Shown here one piece after another: positions 1 through 7,030 of a DNA stretch of 14,365 bases (position 1 is the stretch's first letter; each line of letters opens with the position of its first letter). This stretch comes from Acidimicrobiaceae bacterium (lineage in GTDB: Bacteria > Actinomycetota > Acidimicrobiia > Acidimicrobiales > RAAP-2), in NCBI GenBank assembly GCA_003164275.1, contig PLSY01000400.1, positions 1,643 through 16,007 on the forward strand, given 5' to 3'. The position numbers and the translations under genes are program-made. The notes below the pieces were generated by a model. That model saw nothing but the letters and a program-made list of their open reading frames with translations. It made no database searches and was not told the DNA's origin.

Positions 1-367
1 CGATCTGGACCTGACCCTCCGACGCATAGGCGACCGGAACCGGCTCGGGCTTGAGCAGCTCCTCACCGCGGTCGGCGTAGTACTGGAGGATGTCGGCCGA
101 GAGGTCGACCTCCGCCTCCGCCTCGCCGATCACCTTTCCCATCTCGAGCGTGAGCAACTCGGCGTAACGGCGTCGATCGGCACGGAGCAGCTCTGCCGCC
201 CGGGCCAGCATCGGAGTGCGGGTGGAGATGGGAGCGCGCCGCCACGAGAGGAACGCGTCGTGTGCGGTCGCGATTGCGTCGTCCACCTCCTCCTTGGTCG
301 CGTCCGGGAACGACGCCACCAGTTCATTCGTAAAGGGATTGAGTGTCTGATAGGCCATGTCGTTCAT
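1..367 (-). CDS. Aldehyde dehydrogenase, NAD(P)-dependent, N-terminal part (runs off left edge)
   Basis: The reverse complement reads about 119 codons without a stop up to the window edge, beginning MAYQTLNPFTNE and containing LEMGK (about residues 71-75). Both are typical of the N-terminal NAD-binding domain of the aldehyde dehydrogenase superfamily, closest in feel to succinate-semialdehyde dehydrogenases. These enzymes oxidise an aldehyde to a carboxylate in the cytoplasm with NAD(P). The catalytic Cys and Glu lie outside the window, so substrate and activity cannot be judged. Two in-frame ATGs are possible, at 367 (MNDMAYQ) and 358 (MAYQ). Neither has a strong ribosome site, and family alignments usually begin near MAYQ. 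The gene is on the same strand as the cupin but separated from it by about 360 bp, so it is probably transcribed separately. Family is confident; the substrate is unknown. Confidence 0.85.
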   Translation of the reverse strand, partial: MNDMAYQTLNPFTNELVASFPDATKEEVDDAIATAHDAFLSWRRAPISTRTPMLARAAELLRADRRRYAELLTLEMGKVIGEAEAEVDLSADILQYYADRGEELLKPEPVPVAYASEGQVQI

Positions 368-729
368 CCATTCTCAAAGGGTGGCCCCACGGTCGTCCGA
401 GCGGCTTGCCGGACTCCGATCGACTGGTTCAGCCGGGGAGGGAAGACCTCGGTGCAGCGGACCGGGTGTGAGGGACAAGTCCGTCGTACCCGACCAGCCG
501 ATTCGTCACTGCACTTCGGCGCTGCACTGCGTCACCGAGCTTCTGGAGCGACGTACCCGTACGTTGACACTTCCACTTCGGAAGGGGGCGGGGCTCTGCA
601 TGCACCGTACGCCTCGATGGTTCGGTCAGGGAGTCGACGCGAAGCTGCAGGCATGGGGACGGACAGGCTGTGCCGTAGCAGCGCGACTTCTCGGGTCCGG
701 GCGCCCTGTCGGCGCTCGGATACACACGG
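368..729. other. Gene-free stretch between aldehyde dehydrogenase and cupin genes
   Basis: No open frame here has plausible codon use or a recognisable product. The readings that exist are low-complexity shadows rich in Arg, Ser and Pro. The stretch should hold the promoter of the minus-strand aldehyde dehydrogenase and the end of the cupin transcript. The only clear structure is the perfect palindrome at 551-564, listed separately, and a short hairpin CTTCC-ACTTC-GGAAG at 570-584. Confidence 0.6.
551..564. promoter_or_regulatory. Perfect palindrome ACGTAC-CC-GTACGT, candidate operator
   Basis: The 14 bases form two 6-bp arms that are exact reverse complements around a 2-bp centre. The site lies in gene-free DNA about 185 bp upstream of the minus-strand aldehyde dehydrogenase start. 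Dimeric repressors such as TetR-type proteins often bind sites of this size. No matching regulator is encoded beside it, so assignment as an operator is inference. Confidence 0.3.
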
Positions 730-1116
730 TCAGTCCGACTCGGACCGATAGTCGGCGTCTGTTACGTGTTCGCCCCATTCGGGCTCTCCTTCGCTGATGG
801 CCAAGTGGGTCATCAGGTGGTCGGGAGCAGCGCCGTGCCAGTGCCATTCGCCGGCGGGCGCGAACACGACATGACCAGCTCGGATGCTGATCACGGACTG
901 GCCACGGGACTGGACGCGCCCCTCGCCTTCGGTGACGTGGAGCGTCTGGCCGACGGAGTGGCTGTGCCAGGCCGTGCGGGCACCAGGGGTGAAGTGCACG
1001 AACGCGACGCTCAGTGGGGAGCCGGCGTGCCCTTCAGTGACGGCGTCGATCCAGACGTCTCCGGTGAACCAGTTGGCCGGGCCTTTGACGGTGGCCAGTT
1101 GGGGATGTAGTTCCAT
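730..1116 (-). CDS. Cupin-domain protein resembling bacterial (R)-hydroxynitrile lyase
   Basis: This 128-residue single-domain cupin matches, from memory, the small manganese cupins described as (R)-selective hydroxynitrile lyases in acidobacteria (about 130 residues). Shared blocks are GPANWFTGDVWID, FTPGARTAWHSH, GQTL, HWHGAAP and MTHLAI near the C-terminus. The expected metal ligands are present: His51, His53, Gln57 and His92. His94 occupies the place of a second conserved His. Many homologues annotated only as cupins may have another activity, so cyanohydrin cleavage is a family-based suggestion. Start ATG 1116 is preceded by AAGGAGA (1129-1135 on the plus strand), a strong but slightly distant ribosome site. 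It lies 29 bp downstream of the alcohol dehydrogenase on the same strand and is probably co-transcribed with it. Confidence 0.85.
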   Translation of the reverse strand: MELHPQLATVKGPANWFTGDVWIDAVTEGHAGSPLSVAFVHFTPGARTAWHSHSVGQTLHVTEGEGRVQSRGQSVISIRAGHVVFAPAGEWHWHGAAPDHLMTHLAISEGEPEWGEHVTDADYRSESD

Positions 1117-1145
1117 AGTCGATCAGAATCTCCTTCTTGAGTGTC

Positions 1146-2168
1146 TCAGGGGCGCAGTAGCACTTTGATGGCTCGACGCTCGTCCATCGCCTCGTAGCCC
1201 TCGGCGGCGTGCTCGAGCGGCAGTTCGAGGTCGAAGACCTTGCCGGGGTCGATCGTCCTGTTCCAGATCAGGTCGATGAGTTGAGGCAGGAAGCGACGGA
1301 CCGGAGCGGGACCGCCATGGAGGTGCAACTCGGCGAAGAACAGCTCCTCCCCTGGCAGCTCGACCCCGTGGGAGACGCCGACATAGCCGACGTGACCTCC
1401 AGGGCGGGTGGAACGGATGGCTTGCATCATGGACTCCTGGGTGCCGACGGCCTCGACCACGGAGTGGGCACCCAGGCCACCAGTCAGTTCCTTGATCCTG
1501 TCGACGCCGGTGTCCCCACGCTCTTCGACGATGTCGGTGGCTCCGAAGTCAATGGCGAGCTTCTGTCGGTCCTCGTGGCGGCTCATGGCGATGATCCGCT
1601 CTGCGCCGAGCTGCTTGGCGGCGAGGACGCCGAGGAGGCCGACCGCTCCGTCGCCGGCGACGGCGACGGTCTTTCCGGGGCCCGCATCGGCAGCGACGGC
1701 GGCAAACCATCCGGTGCCGAGTACGTCGGAGGCGGCCAACAGCGACGGGAGCAGGTCGGCGTCAGGTGGGCCGGGGGTGGCCACCAGAGTGCCGTCTGCC
1801 ATCGGGACCCTGGCCAGCTCGGCCTGGGTGCCCTCGATGCCCATCAGATACGCGTGGACGCAGCGGGACTGGTAGCCAGCCTGGCAGATCTCACAGGTGT
1901 TGTCGGAGGCGAAGAACGATCCGATGACGAAGTCACCAACCTTGATCGTCGCTACGTCGTCGCCGATCTGCTCGACGACCCCGACGTATTCGTGTCCCAT
2001 GGGGCACGGGTCGGTCACCTGGTCGGTCCCTCGCCAGGGCCACAGATCGGATCCGCAGATGCAGGTCGCCGACAGACGGATGACGGCGTCGGTGGGCGTG
2101 AGGATCTTCGGGTCGGGGCGGTCGACGACCTCTACATCGCCGGGGCTGTGCATCACGACACCACGCAT
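1146..2168 (-). CDS. Zinc-dependent alcohol dehydrogenase (medium-chain family)
   Basis: A 340-residue medium-chain dehydrogenase/reductase, the normal length for the family. The GroES-like domain carries catalytic zinc residues Cys38 (CICGSD) and His59-Glu60 (GHEYVG). The structural zinc lobe shows Cys92, Cys95 and Cys103, with Asp89 where the first Cys usually sits, as in a known subfamily. The Rossmann fold has GDGAVG (172-177), and Arg197 after the second strand hints at NADP rather than NAD. It should interconvert an alcohol and an aldehyde or ketone in the cytoplasm. The start at 2168 was chosen because GAGGAG (2175-2180) lies 6 bp upstream and the protein begins where homologues do. 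The open frame continues to 2783 but that part is antisense to the regulator. It is divergent from the XRE regulator and followed by the cupin gene in a likely operon. Confidence 0.93.
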   Translation of the reverse strand: MRGVVMHSPGDVEVVDRPDPKILTPTDAVIRLSATCICGSDLWPWRGTDQVTDPCPMGHEYVGVVEQIGDDVATIKVGDFVIGSFFASDNTCEICQAGYQSRCVHAYLMGIEGTQAELARVPMADGTLVATPGPPDADLLPSLLAASDVLGTGWFAAVAADAGPGKTVAVAGDGAVGLLGVLAAKQLGAERIIAMSRHEDRQKLAIDFGATDIVEERGDTGVDRIKELTGGLGAHSVVEAVGTQESMMQAIRSTRPGGHVGYVGVSHGVELPGEELFFAELHLHGGPAPVRRFLPQLIDLIWNRTIDPGKVFDLELPLEHAAEGYEAMDERRAIKVLLRP

Positions 2169-2270
2169 CGGGATCTCCTCGTGTTCGTTGGCGGTCACCC
2201 AGCTGCTGCAGGTGGGCTCTCCGGTCCATCCAACCAGGTGCCAGCGTCCCGGGGGAGTCTCCGTCGAGAC

Positions 2271-2287
2271 GTGTCCTGGCAGGGCAC
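2271..2287. promoter_or_regulatory. Imperfect inverted repeat GTGtCCTG-g-CAGGgCAC, candidate operator
   Basis: Two 8-bp arms around a single central base match at 7 of 8 positions. The repeat lies in the 153-bp gap between the divergent alcohol dehydrogenase and XRE regulator genes, ending 22 bp before the candidate -10 box of the regulator. The position suits an operator for the XRE protein itself, controlling both directions. This is inference from position and symmetry only. Confidence 0.4.
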
Positions 2288-2309
2288 CCCACCGACGACC
2301 CAGCTCCTT

Positions 2310-2315
2310 TACCCT
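2310..2315 (+). promoter_or_regulatory. Candidate -10 box (TACCCT) of a leaderless transcript
   Basis: TACCCT fits the actinobacterial -10 pattern TANNNT and ends 6 bases before the GTG at 2322. Initiation at the usual distance would fall on the start codon itself, giving a leaderless mRNA. There is no good ribosome site before this GTG, which fits. No clear -35 box is visible. Confidence 0.45.
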
Positions 2316-2321
2316 GGAACC

Positions 2322-3242
2322 GTGGACAACACCCAAGAGGTCCGCGAGTTCCTCCAGTCGCGGCGAGCCAAGATCACCCCGGAACAGGCCGGCCTGGCGC
2401 CCGGCATGAACCGCCGCGTACCCGGCCTGCGTCGCGGCGAGGTGGCCACCTTGGCCGGGGTGAGTGTGGAGTACTACGCCAAGCTGGAGCGCGGTGCGCT
2501 GGCCGGGGCGTCGGCAGGCGTGCTCGAAGCGGTGGCCCGGGCACTGCAACTTGACGACGCCGAGCGTGTGCATCTCTTCGACTTGGCCCGTGGCGCGGAC
2601 GGTACGAGCGCACTGGGCCGACCCCGCAGTCGTTCGACCCGGTCCTGGGTGGCGCGTCCGAACCTGCAGTGGGTCCTGGACGCGGTGACGGCTGGACCGG
2701 CCTTTGTGCGCAACGGTCGTATGGACCTGTTGGCCGCGAACCCTTTGGCCCGGGCCTTCTACGACGAGGTCTACGTCGGCCACGATGTGCCGCCCAACCT
2801 GGCCCGCTACACGTTCCTGGACTCAGGCGCCGGACGCTTCTACTCAGGCTGGGAACAGGTCGCCGACATCACCGTGGCCATCTTGCGAACCGAGGCGGGA
2901 CGTGACCCGCACGACAAGGCACTTCACGACCTGGTCGGAGAACTGTCCACCCGAAGCGACGAGTTTCGCACCCGATGGGGCACGCACAACGTCCGACACC
3001 ACGGCAGCGGTGTCAAGAGCTACCACCATCACGTCGTCGGTGACCTCACCCTTGCGTTCGAGGGCCTGGAGATGGCGGCCGAACCGGGGCTGACTCTCAC
3101 CATCTACACCGCCGAGCCCGGCTCGCCCTCCGAAGAGCGACTCCGCATCCTCGCCTCCTGGACCGCCACCGAACCGACTGAGGGGGGTCGGGATACCACG
3201 GCCCAAGTTCCGCGAACGACCACTACCTCCGCCCCCGAGTAG
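2322..3242 (+). CDS. XRE-family transcriptional regulator with MmyB-type ligand-binding domain
   Basis: A 306-residue regulator. Residues 5-90 form an XRE helix-turn-helix domain with RVPGLRRGEVATLAGVS (33-48) followed by YYAKLERG, the hallmark of the actinobacterial MmyB group. Residues about 110-285 form the MmyB-like ligand-binding domain, with NPLARAFY, RFYSGWEQVAD and a region rich in His near GVKSYHHHVVGDL. The last 20 residues are a Thr/Pro tail without structure. Such proteins bind DNA upstream of neighbouring oxidoreductase genes and respond to small hydrophobic ligands that are mostly unknown. GTG 2322 was chosen because the XRE domain begins there and a -10 box sits at leaderless distance. 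The open frame extends upstream to 1209 but is antisense to the dehydrogenase. It probably regulates itself and the divergent dehydrogenase-cupin pair. Confidence 0.9.
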   Translation: MDNTQEVREFLQSRRAKITPEQAGLAPGMNRRVPGLRRGEVATLAGVSVEYYAKLERGALAGASAGVLEAVARALQLDDAERVHLFDLARGADGTSALGRPRSRSTRSWVARPNLQWVLDAVTAGPAFVRNGRMDLLAANPLARAFYDEVYVGHDVPPNLARYTFLDSGAGRFYSGWEQVADITVAILRTEAGRDPHDKALHDLVGELSTRSDEFRTRWGTHNVRHHGSGVKSYHHHVVGDLTLAFEGLEMAAEPGLTLTIYTAEPGSPSEERLRILASWTATEPTEGGRDTTAQVPRTTTTSAPE

Positions 3243-3373
3243 TGCTACCACCCCGGAGGCTTCCTACGGGCGGCAGATGCCTGCCACCAACTACCAACCA
3301 CACCAACGACCGGGATCGACCCCGCCGGACGCGCACTTGATAGTAGGTGAACGTCCACAGGAAGAGGTGCCCC

Positions 3374-3440
3374 GTGGGTCGCCCCTCTCACTATCCGGAG
3401 GAGTTCCGGCGTGCAGCAGTCCGTCTGGGCCTGACGACGG
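3374..3440 (+). pseudogene. IS3-type transposase OrfA fragment (N-terminal end only)
   Basis: After GTG 3374, preceded by AGGAAGAGG, the frame reads GRPSHYPEEFRRAAVRL, the N-terminal signature of OrfA proteins of IS3-family insertion sequences, which carry a helix-turn-helix for terminal repeat binding. The similarity fades after about 22 codons. The rest of OrfA, all of OrfB and the right end are absent. The frame stays open to 3619 but the later part does not look like transposase. TGATAGTAGGTGAACG just upstream (from 3339) may belong to the old left end. This is a decayed relic with no expected activity. Confidence 0.65.
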
Positions 3441-3591
3441 ACAAGACCAGTACCGAGGGCCGTCAGTCCGCGCCAGGTGGCGGTTCTCGTTGCCGTGAAT
3501 CGAACGTGGTGGGCGCTGCAAGCGCCGGCCGGATGGGAACCGGGAATCGGGTCGTTCGTGGTCCCAGGGTGCCGTTCGTGGTCCTTGTTGC

Positions 3592-3726
3592 GGAATTCCT
3601 GGTCCTCGAAACGCCCTGAACTGGGAGTATGCAATGATCTCGAAGATCTACACCATCTTCGAGGGCACCAGCGAGATCCAGCGGCTCATCATTGCTCGGG
3701 CCATCTCCGGGGTGCACGTCAAGTAG
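3592..3726 (+). pseudogene. Acyl-CoA dehydrogenase C-terminal remnant, copy A
   Basis: In frame from 3592 to the TAG at 3724-3726 the sequence encodes GIPGPRNALNWEYA, then KIYTIFEGTSEIQR, LIIARAI and SGVHVK. IFEGTSEIQRLIIARAI is the signature of the C-terminal helical domain of acyl-CoA dehydrogenases, including the FAD-contacting TSEIQ region. The catalytic base, the FAD domains and the start are missing; about 44 of some 380 codons remain. It aligns without gaps to the second remnant at 7836-7971 (about 108 of 136 bases identical by hand count). Upstream is a decayed transposase; downstream is the tail end of the MarR gene on the other strand. It retains the original stop codon. Confidence 0.85.
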
Positions 3727-4024
3727 TCGATCAGGGTCATCCCGTTGGGCGGATCTGTCCGAACCCCGAGCGTGCAACGCGACGCGGCGCAGCCGAGAAC
3801 CCTGCCCGAATAGCTCAGGCCTAGGACCGGACGGAACGAGCGGCGCCTCTCTGCGGATGTGACGTTGTGCCGGTGGAGTCGGAGCCGACACGCAAACCGG
3901 ACGGCGGGATGTCGATGGCAACGCGCTGCGGCTGCGCAAGTGACCATCGCTCGGGCTCCTCGATGCTGTCGGTGTGGGAAGGCACTCCGGGGCGTGGCGG
4001 GCCGTGCGTCCCGATCGCTTGCCT
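3727..4024. other. Gene-free stretch between acyl-CoA dehydrogenase remnant A and MarR gene
   Basis: Nothing recognisable is encoded on either strand; open frames present have unnatural composition. A 12-bp direct repeat CGTCCCGATCGC (4007-4018 and 4030-4041) straddles the MarR stop codon. No convincing terminator is seen. Confidence 0.5.
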
Positions 4025-4519
4025 TCAGTCGTCCCGATCGCCGGGCTGCCCACCGGGGGAGAGATACCGCTCATAGGCGGTGATCACGCCGGCCAAGTAG
4101 CGGGTCACCACCCCTTGTTCGGCGGGAGTGAGCCCGTCGAGGACCGTGTCGATTGCGCCGATCAGTGGCAACACGGCCTTCCACGCGCGAGCGGCTGACT
4201 CCGGCGTCGGAACGACCAGTTGGCGGCGTCGATCGTCGGGGTCGCCCTGCCGGGAGACGTGACCTACGGCCTCCAGGCGGTCCACCAGCACGGTGGCGGC
4301 CGCCGAGGTGATGTGGAGTCGGCGACCGATCTCCGTCGGCCCCAGCGGACCGTCGACAATCAGGTGGTTCATGGCCTCGAGGTCGCGTGGTCCGACCTCG
4401 AGGCGAGCCTGCATCTCCCGATCGGCCTCTGCGGTGAGGTCGAGGATCTCGCGTAGCTGTCGAGTTTGGAGGCGGAACGGCCGCGCATCGGACACTTCGG
4501 AGTGTTCCATTTGCGCCAT
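4025..4519 (-). CDS. MarR-family transcriptional regulator
   Basis: A 164-residue winged-helix regulator of normal MarR length. Residues about 45-105 carry the DNA-binding core: an LEAMNHLIVDGPLGPTEIGRRL helix-turn-helix, the recognition helix TSAAATVLVDRLEAVGHVSR, and the wing GDPDDRRRQLVV with the conserved Asp and Arg residues. Flanking helices form the dimer interface. MarR proteins usually repress a divergent gene and release DNA on binding a small, often aromatic or lipophilic, molecule. It is divergent from the ABC transporter operon with a 277-bp gap holding two AT-rich palindromes, so autorepression and control of the transporter are likely. ATG 4519 has an AAAAGGGTAGG ribosome site; an internal ATG at 4510 is a weaker alternative. 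No ligand can be inferred. Confidence 0.92.
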   Translation of the reverse strand: MAQMEHSEVSDARPFRLQTRQLREILDLTAEADREMQARLEVGPRDLEAMNHLIVDGPLGPTEIGRRLHITSAAATVLVDRLEAVGHVSRQGDPDDRRRQLVVPTPESAARAWKAVLPLIGAIDTVLDGLTPAEQGVVTRYLAGVITAYERYLSPGGQPGDRDD

Positions 4520-4533
4520 CCTACCCTTTTCGC

Positions 4534-4566
4534 TAAGTTAACTAACTAGACGATTTAGTAACTAAG
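4534..4566. promoter_or_regulatory. Two AT-rich palindromes, likely MarR operator region
   Basis: AGTTAACT (4536-4543) is a perfect palindrome, and TTAGT-A-ACTAA (4555-4565) is a second with 5-bp arms. Their centres are about 20.5 bp apart, close to two helical turns, so two dimers would lie on one DNA face. The block is a striking AT-rich island in GC-rich DNA and begins 15 bp upstream of the MarR start. A possible minus-strand -10, TAACTT (4540-4535), lies inside the first palindrome, so binding would block MarR transcription. Confidence 0.6.
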
Positions 4567-4796
4567 TAATGACGCCACTATTCCCCACGTCTGTAGAGGC
4601 GGTCGCCTCGACGAGCCGGAGACCACGTGCACCCGACCACTTTCACGGAACGAGAGTTGCCCGGCACGTCCCAGCGGTCGGACCAACGCAGGACGCTCGC
4701 ATCCGCCGCTGCATTCGCCTGCGGGGCCGGACGACCCGATTCGCCTAGGCCGCCGGAGTCGTCCTTGTGTCCGACTCCTAGCCGTCGTACCGAGCC

Positions 4797-5918
4797 GTGT
4801 TTCTAGCCCTCAAGGAGATGCGACGGGCGCTGGTCCGGTTCGGCCTCCTCATGGCCTCGATCGGGTTGCTGGTCTTTCTTATCCTCTTCCAGCAGACTCT
4901 CCAGACCGGCCTGATCACCTCGTTCGTGGGGGCCATCCGAAACCAGTCCGCGCCGGTGCTCGTCTACTCGGTGGACGGCCGCCGCAACCTGCAGGGCAGC
5001 ATCATCACGCCGGACCTTCAGAACAAGATCGTCGCGGTGCCCGGTGTGGGCAGCGCGGGCGAGATCGGCCAGGGGACGTTCAGCGTCACCGCTGGAGGCA
5101 AGCTCACCACCGCGGCGATCATCGGCTACCAGACCGAAGGCCTCGGTTCGCCCACGACCTTGGTCAGTGGGCGTCTGGCGCACGCCGACGGCGAAGTGGT
5201 TGCTCTGGCGTCCTCCGCCGGGGACGGCTTCGGCCTCGGTGAGACTGTCGTCGTGCAACCAGGAGGTCTCAAGTTCCGAGTGGTCGGGCAGGCCACCGAA
5301 ATCGGCTACCAGGCGTCGCCCACGCTCTTCTCCACCTACCCCACATTCGAGCAGGCGGTCCTCGCCGCCAATCCGGATGCGCGGGCGACGTTGCCGGCGG
5401 TGATCGCCGTCGCGCCTGCACCCGGGATCACCGATGCCGAGCTCGTGACGCGCATCAACGACGCCGTACCGGGTGCGGACGCCGTGACCCGCACCGACGC
5501 GGTGGCGAGCACCCCGGGTGTCGCGCAGGTCCAGCAGTCCTTCCAGGTCATCTTCGTACTCTTCGGCCTGGTGGTCCCGCTCGTGACCGGCCTGTTCTTC
5601 CTGATCGTGACCTTGCAGAAGGCGAGCTCACTCACCCTGTTGCGGGCCCTCGGCGCCCCCAGCTCGGCGCTGGTCCGATCTTTGCTCTTCCAGGTGTCGC
5701 TGGTCCTGGTGATCGGGATCGGGATCGGGATCGCGCTCTACACCCCGTTGTCGTCCCAGACGCTCGGCTCCATCCCGCTCAGCTTCCAGACCGGAGCCGT
5801 CGTGCTCTGGTCGGTGGTGCTGTTCGTGCTGGGCCTACTGAGCGCCCTGGTGGCCGTCCGGCGAGTGCTGCGCATCGACCCGATCGAGGCGACGACCGGG
5901 GCAGGGCTCGGCCGATGA
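4797..5918 (+). CDS. ABC transporter permease, FtsX/MacB type (first of two)
   Basis: A 373-residue permease with four membrane segments: about residues 16-38, 250-273, 298-315 and 333-355. A large extracytoplasmic domain lies between the first and second (about 40-248). The segment KASSLTLLRALGAPSSALV (275-293) is the cytoplasmic coupling region, and RVLRIDPIEA (356-365) is the typical FtsX-family ending. Such proteins act as mechanotransmission or export permeases rather than importers. GTG 4797 is used because an in-frame stop lies just upstream and the protein begins as relatives do (FLALKEMRRA); ATG 4818 would also work. No ribosome site is evident. Its ATGA overlap with the next gene implies translational coupling. 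Substrate is unknown; control by the divergent MarR is likely. Confidence 0.88.
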   Translation: MFLALKEMRRALVRFGLLMASIGLLVFLILFQQTLQTGLITSFVGAIRNQSAPVLVYSVDGRRNLQGSIITPDLQNKIVAVPGVGSAGEIGQGTFSVTAGGKLTTAAIIGYQTEGLGSPTTLVSGRLAHADGEVVALASSAGDGFGLGETVVVQPGGLKFRVVGQATEIGYQASPTLFSTYPTFEQAVLAANPDARATLPAVIAVAPAPGITDAELVTRINDAVPGADAVTRTDAVASTPGVAQVQQSFQVIFVLFGLVVPLVTGLFFLIVTLQKASSLTLLRALGAPSSALVRSLLFQVSLVLVIGIGIGIALYTPLSSQTLGSIPLSFQTGAVVLWSVVLFVLGLLSALVAVRRVLRIDPIEATTGAGLGR

Positions 5919-7030
5919 GGATCGCCTGGCTGGAGCTGCGGCGTCGACCCAGCCGGTTCGTGACGGCGACCGCCATTCTGGCGTTGCTCGCCACGTTGCT
6001 GATGCTGCTCGGAGGGCTGCTCGACGGCCTGCTCGGCGGGTCGACCAGCGCTGTTGCCGCGCAGCGGGGTGATCTCCTCGTGTTCTCGTCGACAGCCGAG
6101 AAGTCCTTCGTCCGGAGTCGGATACCTCCGGCACAGCAGGCCACCGTGGCCCAGGTCCCCGGGGTCGCCGAGGTTGGGGGGATCGGGGTGGCCCAACTGG
6201 CCGCCCGCGTCCCCGGCAAGGGGCCACGCGACCTGGCCGACGTCGCCCTGTTCGGCTACGAGCTGGCCCCCAGGGGGGTCCCTGCGCCCCCAGGACCGGG
6301 CGAGGCGTACGCAGACAGCTCCCTCGAACGCAAGGGAGTGCGCACCGGGGTGACCATCGAGGTGGGGCCGGCGCGCACGCCGATCAGGATCGTGGGGACG
6401 GTCAATGGGCTCTCCTACTCCGACCATGGCACCCTGTGGTCGTCGGCGGACACGTGGCGGACGACGATCAACGCCAACCTGCCCGAGGCCGGCGTCGGCC
6501 CCGGTGTCTTCCAGGCACTCGTCGTGCGGGTGGACCCCGGCGCCGACGCGACCGCGGTGGCGGGCCGGATCGACCGTGCAACGGGCGGCGCGACTGAGTC
6601 GCTGACCGTCAGCGACGCCGTCGACGCCATTCCCGGAGTCTCCCAGCAGCGTTCGACGTTCAATCAGATCATCGGAGTGACGGTCGTCATCGCGGTGGTC
6701 GTGGTGGCGTTGTTCTTCGCTCTGCTCACCGTCGAGCGCACCGTGCTCTACGGGGTCCTGAAGGCCTTGGGCGCCACGTCGGGGACGCTGTTCGGCGGGG
6801 TCGTGCTCCAGGGGGTGGTGGTGACCGCGATCGCGACCGCGGTGGGTGCGGGGATCGCACTGCTCCTCGCTGCCGTCATCCCACCGGGGACGATCCCGTA
6901 CACACTGCTGGCGAGCCGGGTGCTCTCCAGCGCGCTGTTCTTGTTGTTCGCCGCCATCTTCGGCTGCGTCTTCTCACTCCGCCGGGTGCTCCGCATCGAC
7001 CCGGCATCGGCAATCGGAGGTGGCCAGTGA
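5915..7030 (+). CDS. ABC transporter permease, FtsX/MacB type (second of two)
   Basis: A 371-residue permease with the same plan as its upstream neighbour: an N-terminal membrane segment (about 16-40), an extracytoplasmic domain, and three C-terminal segments ending in RRVLRIDPASAIGGG. The sequences are clearly diverged, so the two probably form a heterodimer with the single ATPase. The ATG overlaps the previous stop by 4 bases (ATGA, 5915-5918), and its own stop overlaps the ATPase start (GTGA, 7027-7030). No HlyD-like adaptor or outer-membrane partner is nearby, which fits a Gram-positive type envelope. Function could be efflux of a hydrophobic compound or handling of envelope lipids; the sequence does not decide. 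Confidence 0.88.
   Translation: MRIAWLELRRRPSRFVTATAILALLATLLMLLGGLLDGLLGGSTSAVAAQRGDLLVFSSTAEKSFVRSRIPPAQQATVAQVPGVAEVGGIGVAQLAARVPGKGPRDLADVALFGYELAPRGVPAPPGPGEAYADSSLERKGVRTGVTIEVGPARTPIRIVGTVNGLSYSDHGTLWSSADTWRTTINANLPEAGVGPGVFQALVVRVDPGADATAVAGRIDRATGGATESLTVSDAVDAIPGVSQQRSTFNQIIGVTVVIAVVVVALFFALLTVERTVLYGVLKALGATSGTLFGGVVLQGVVVTAIATAVGAGIALLLAAVIPPGTIPYTLLASRVLSSALFLLFAAIFGCVFSLRRVLRIDPASAIGGGQ

Noticed and set aside
564..569. TTGACA, a perfect -35 hexamer
   Set aside because: No -10 box lies 16-19 bp downstream and no plus-strand gene follows.
733..745. Perfect palindrome GTCCGA-C-TCGGAC
   Set aside because: It lies in the last codons of the cupin gene and has no U-tract, so neither operator nor terminator is supported.
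260..797. Plus-strand open frames of 146 and 163 codons
   Set aside because: Low-complexity Arg/Ser/Thr-rich readings that overlap the aldehyde dehydrogenase antisense and resemble no family.
1209..2321. Plus-strand open frame giving the XRE regulator a 371-residue N-terminal extension
   Set aside because: It is antisense to the well-conserved alcohol dehydrogenase, its composition is unnatural, and the XRE domain begins at GTG 2322.
2169..2783. Minus-strand N-terminal extension of the alcohol dehydrogenase
   Set aside because: It is antisense to the XRE regulator; the GroES-like domain and a GAGGAG ribosome site place the start at 2168.
4007..4041. 12-bp direct repeat CGTCCCGATCGC around the MarR stop codon
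   Set aside because: A single short duplication in GC-rich DNA, without further copies; not a site I can give a role.
5711..5733. GATCGG hexamer repeated almost four times
   Set aside because: It encodes the Ile-Gly run of a membrane segment in the first permease; likely coding bias, though it could slip.
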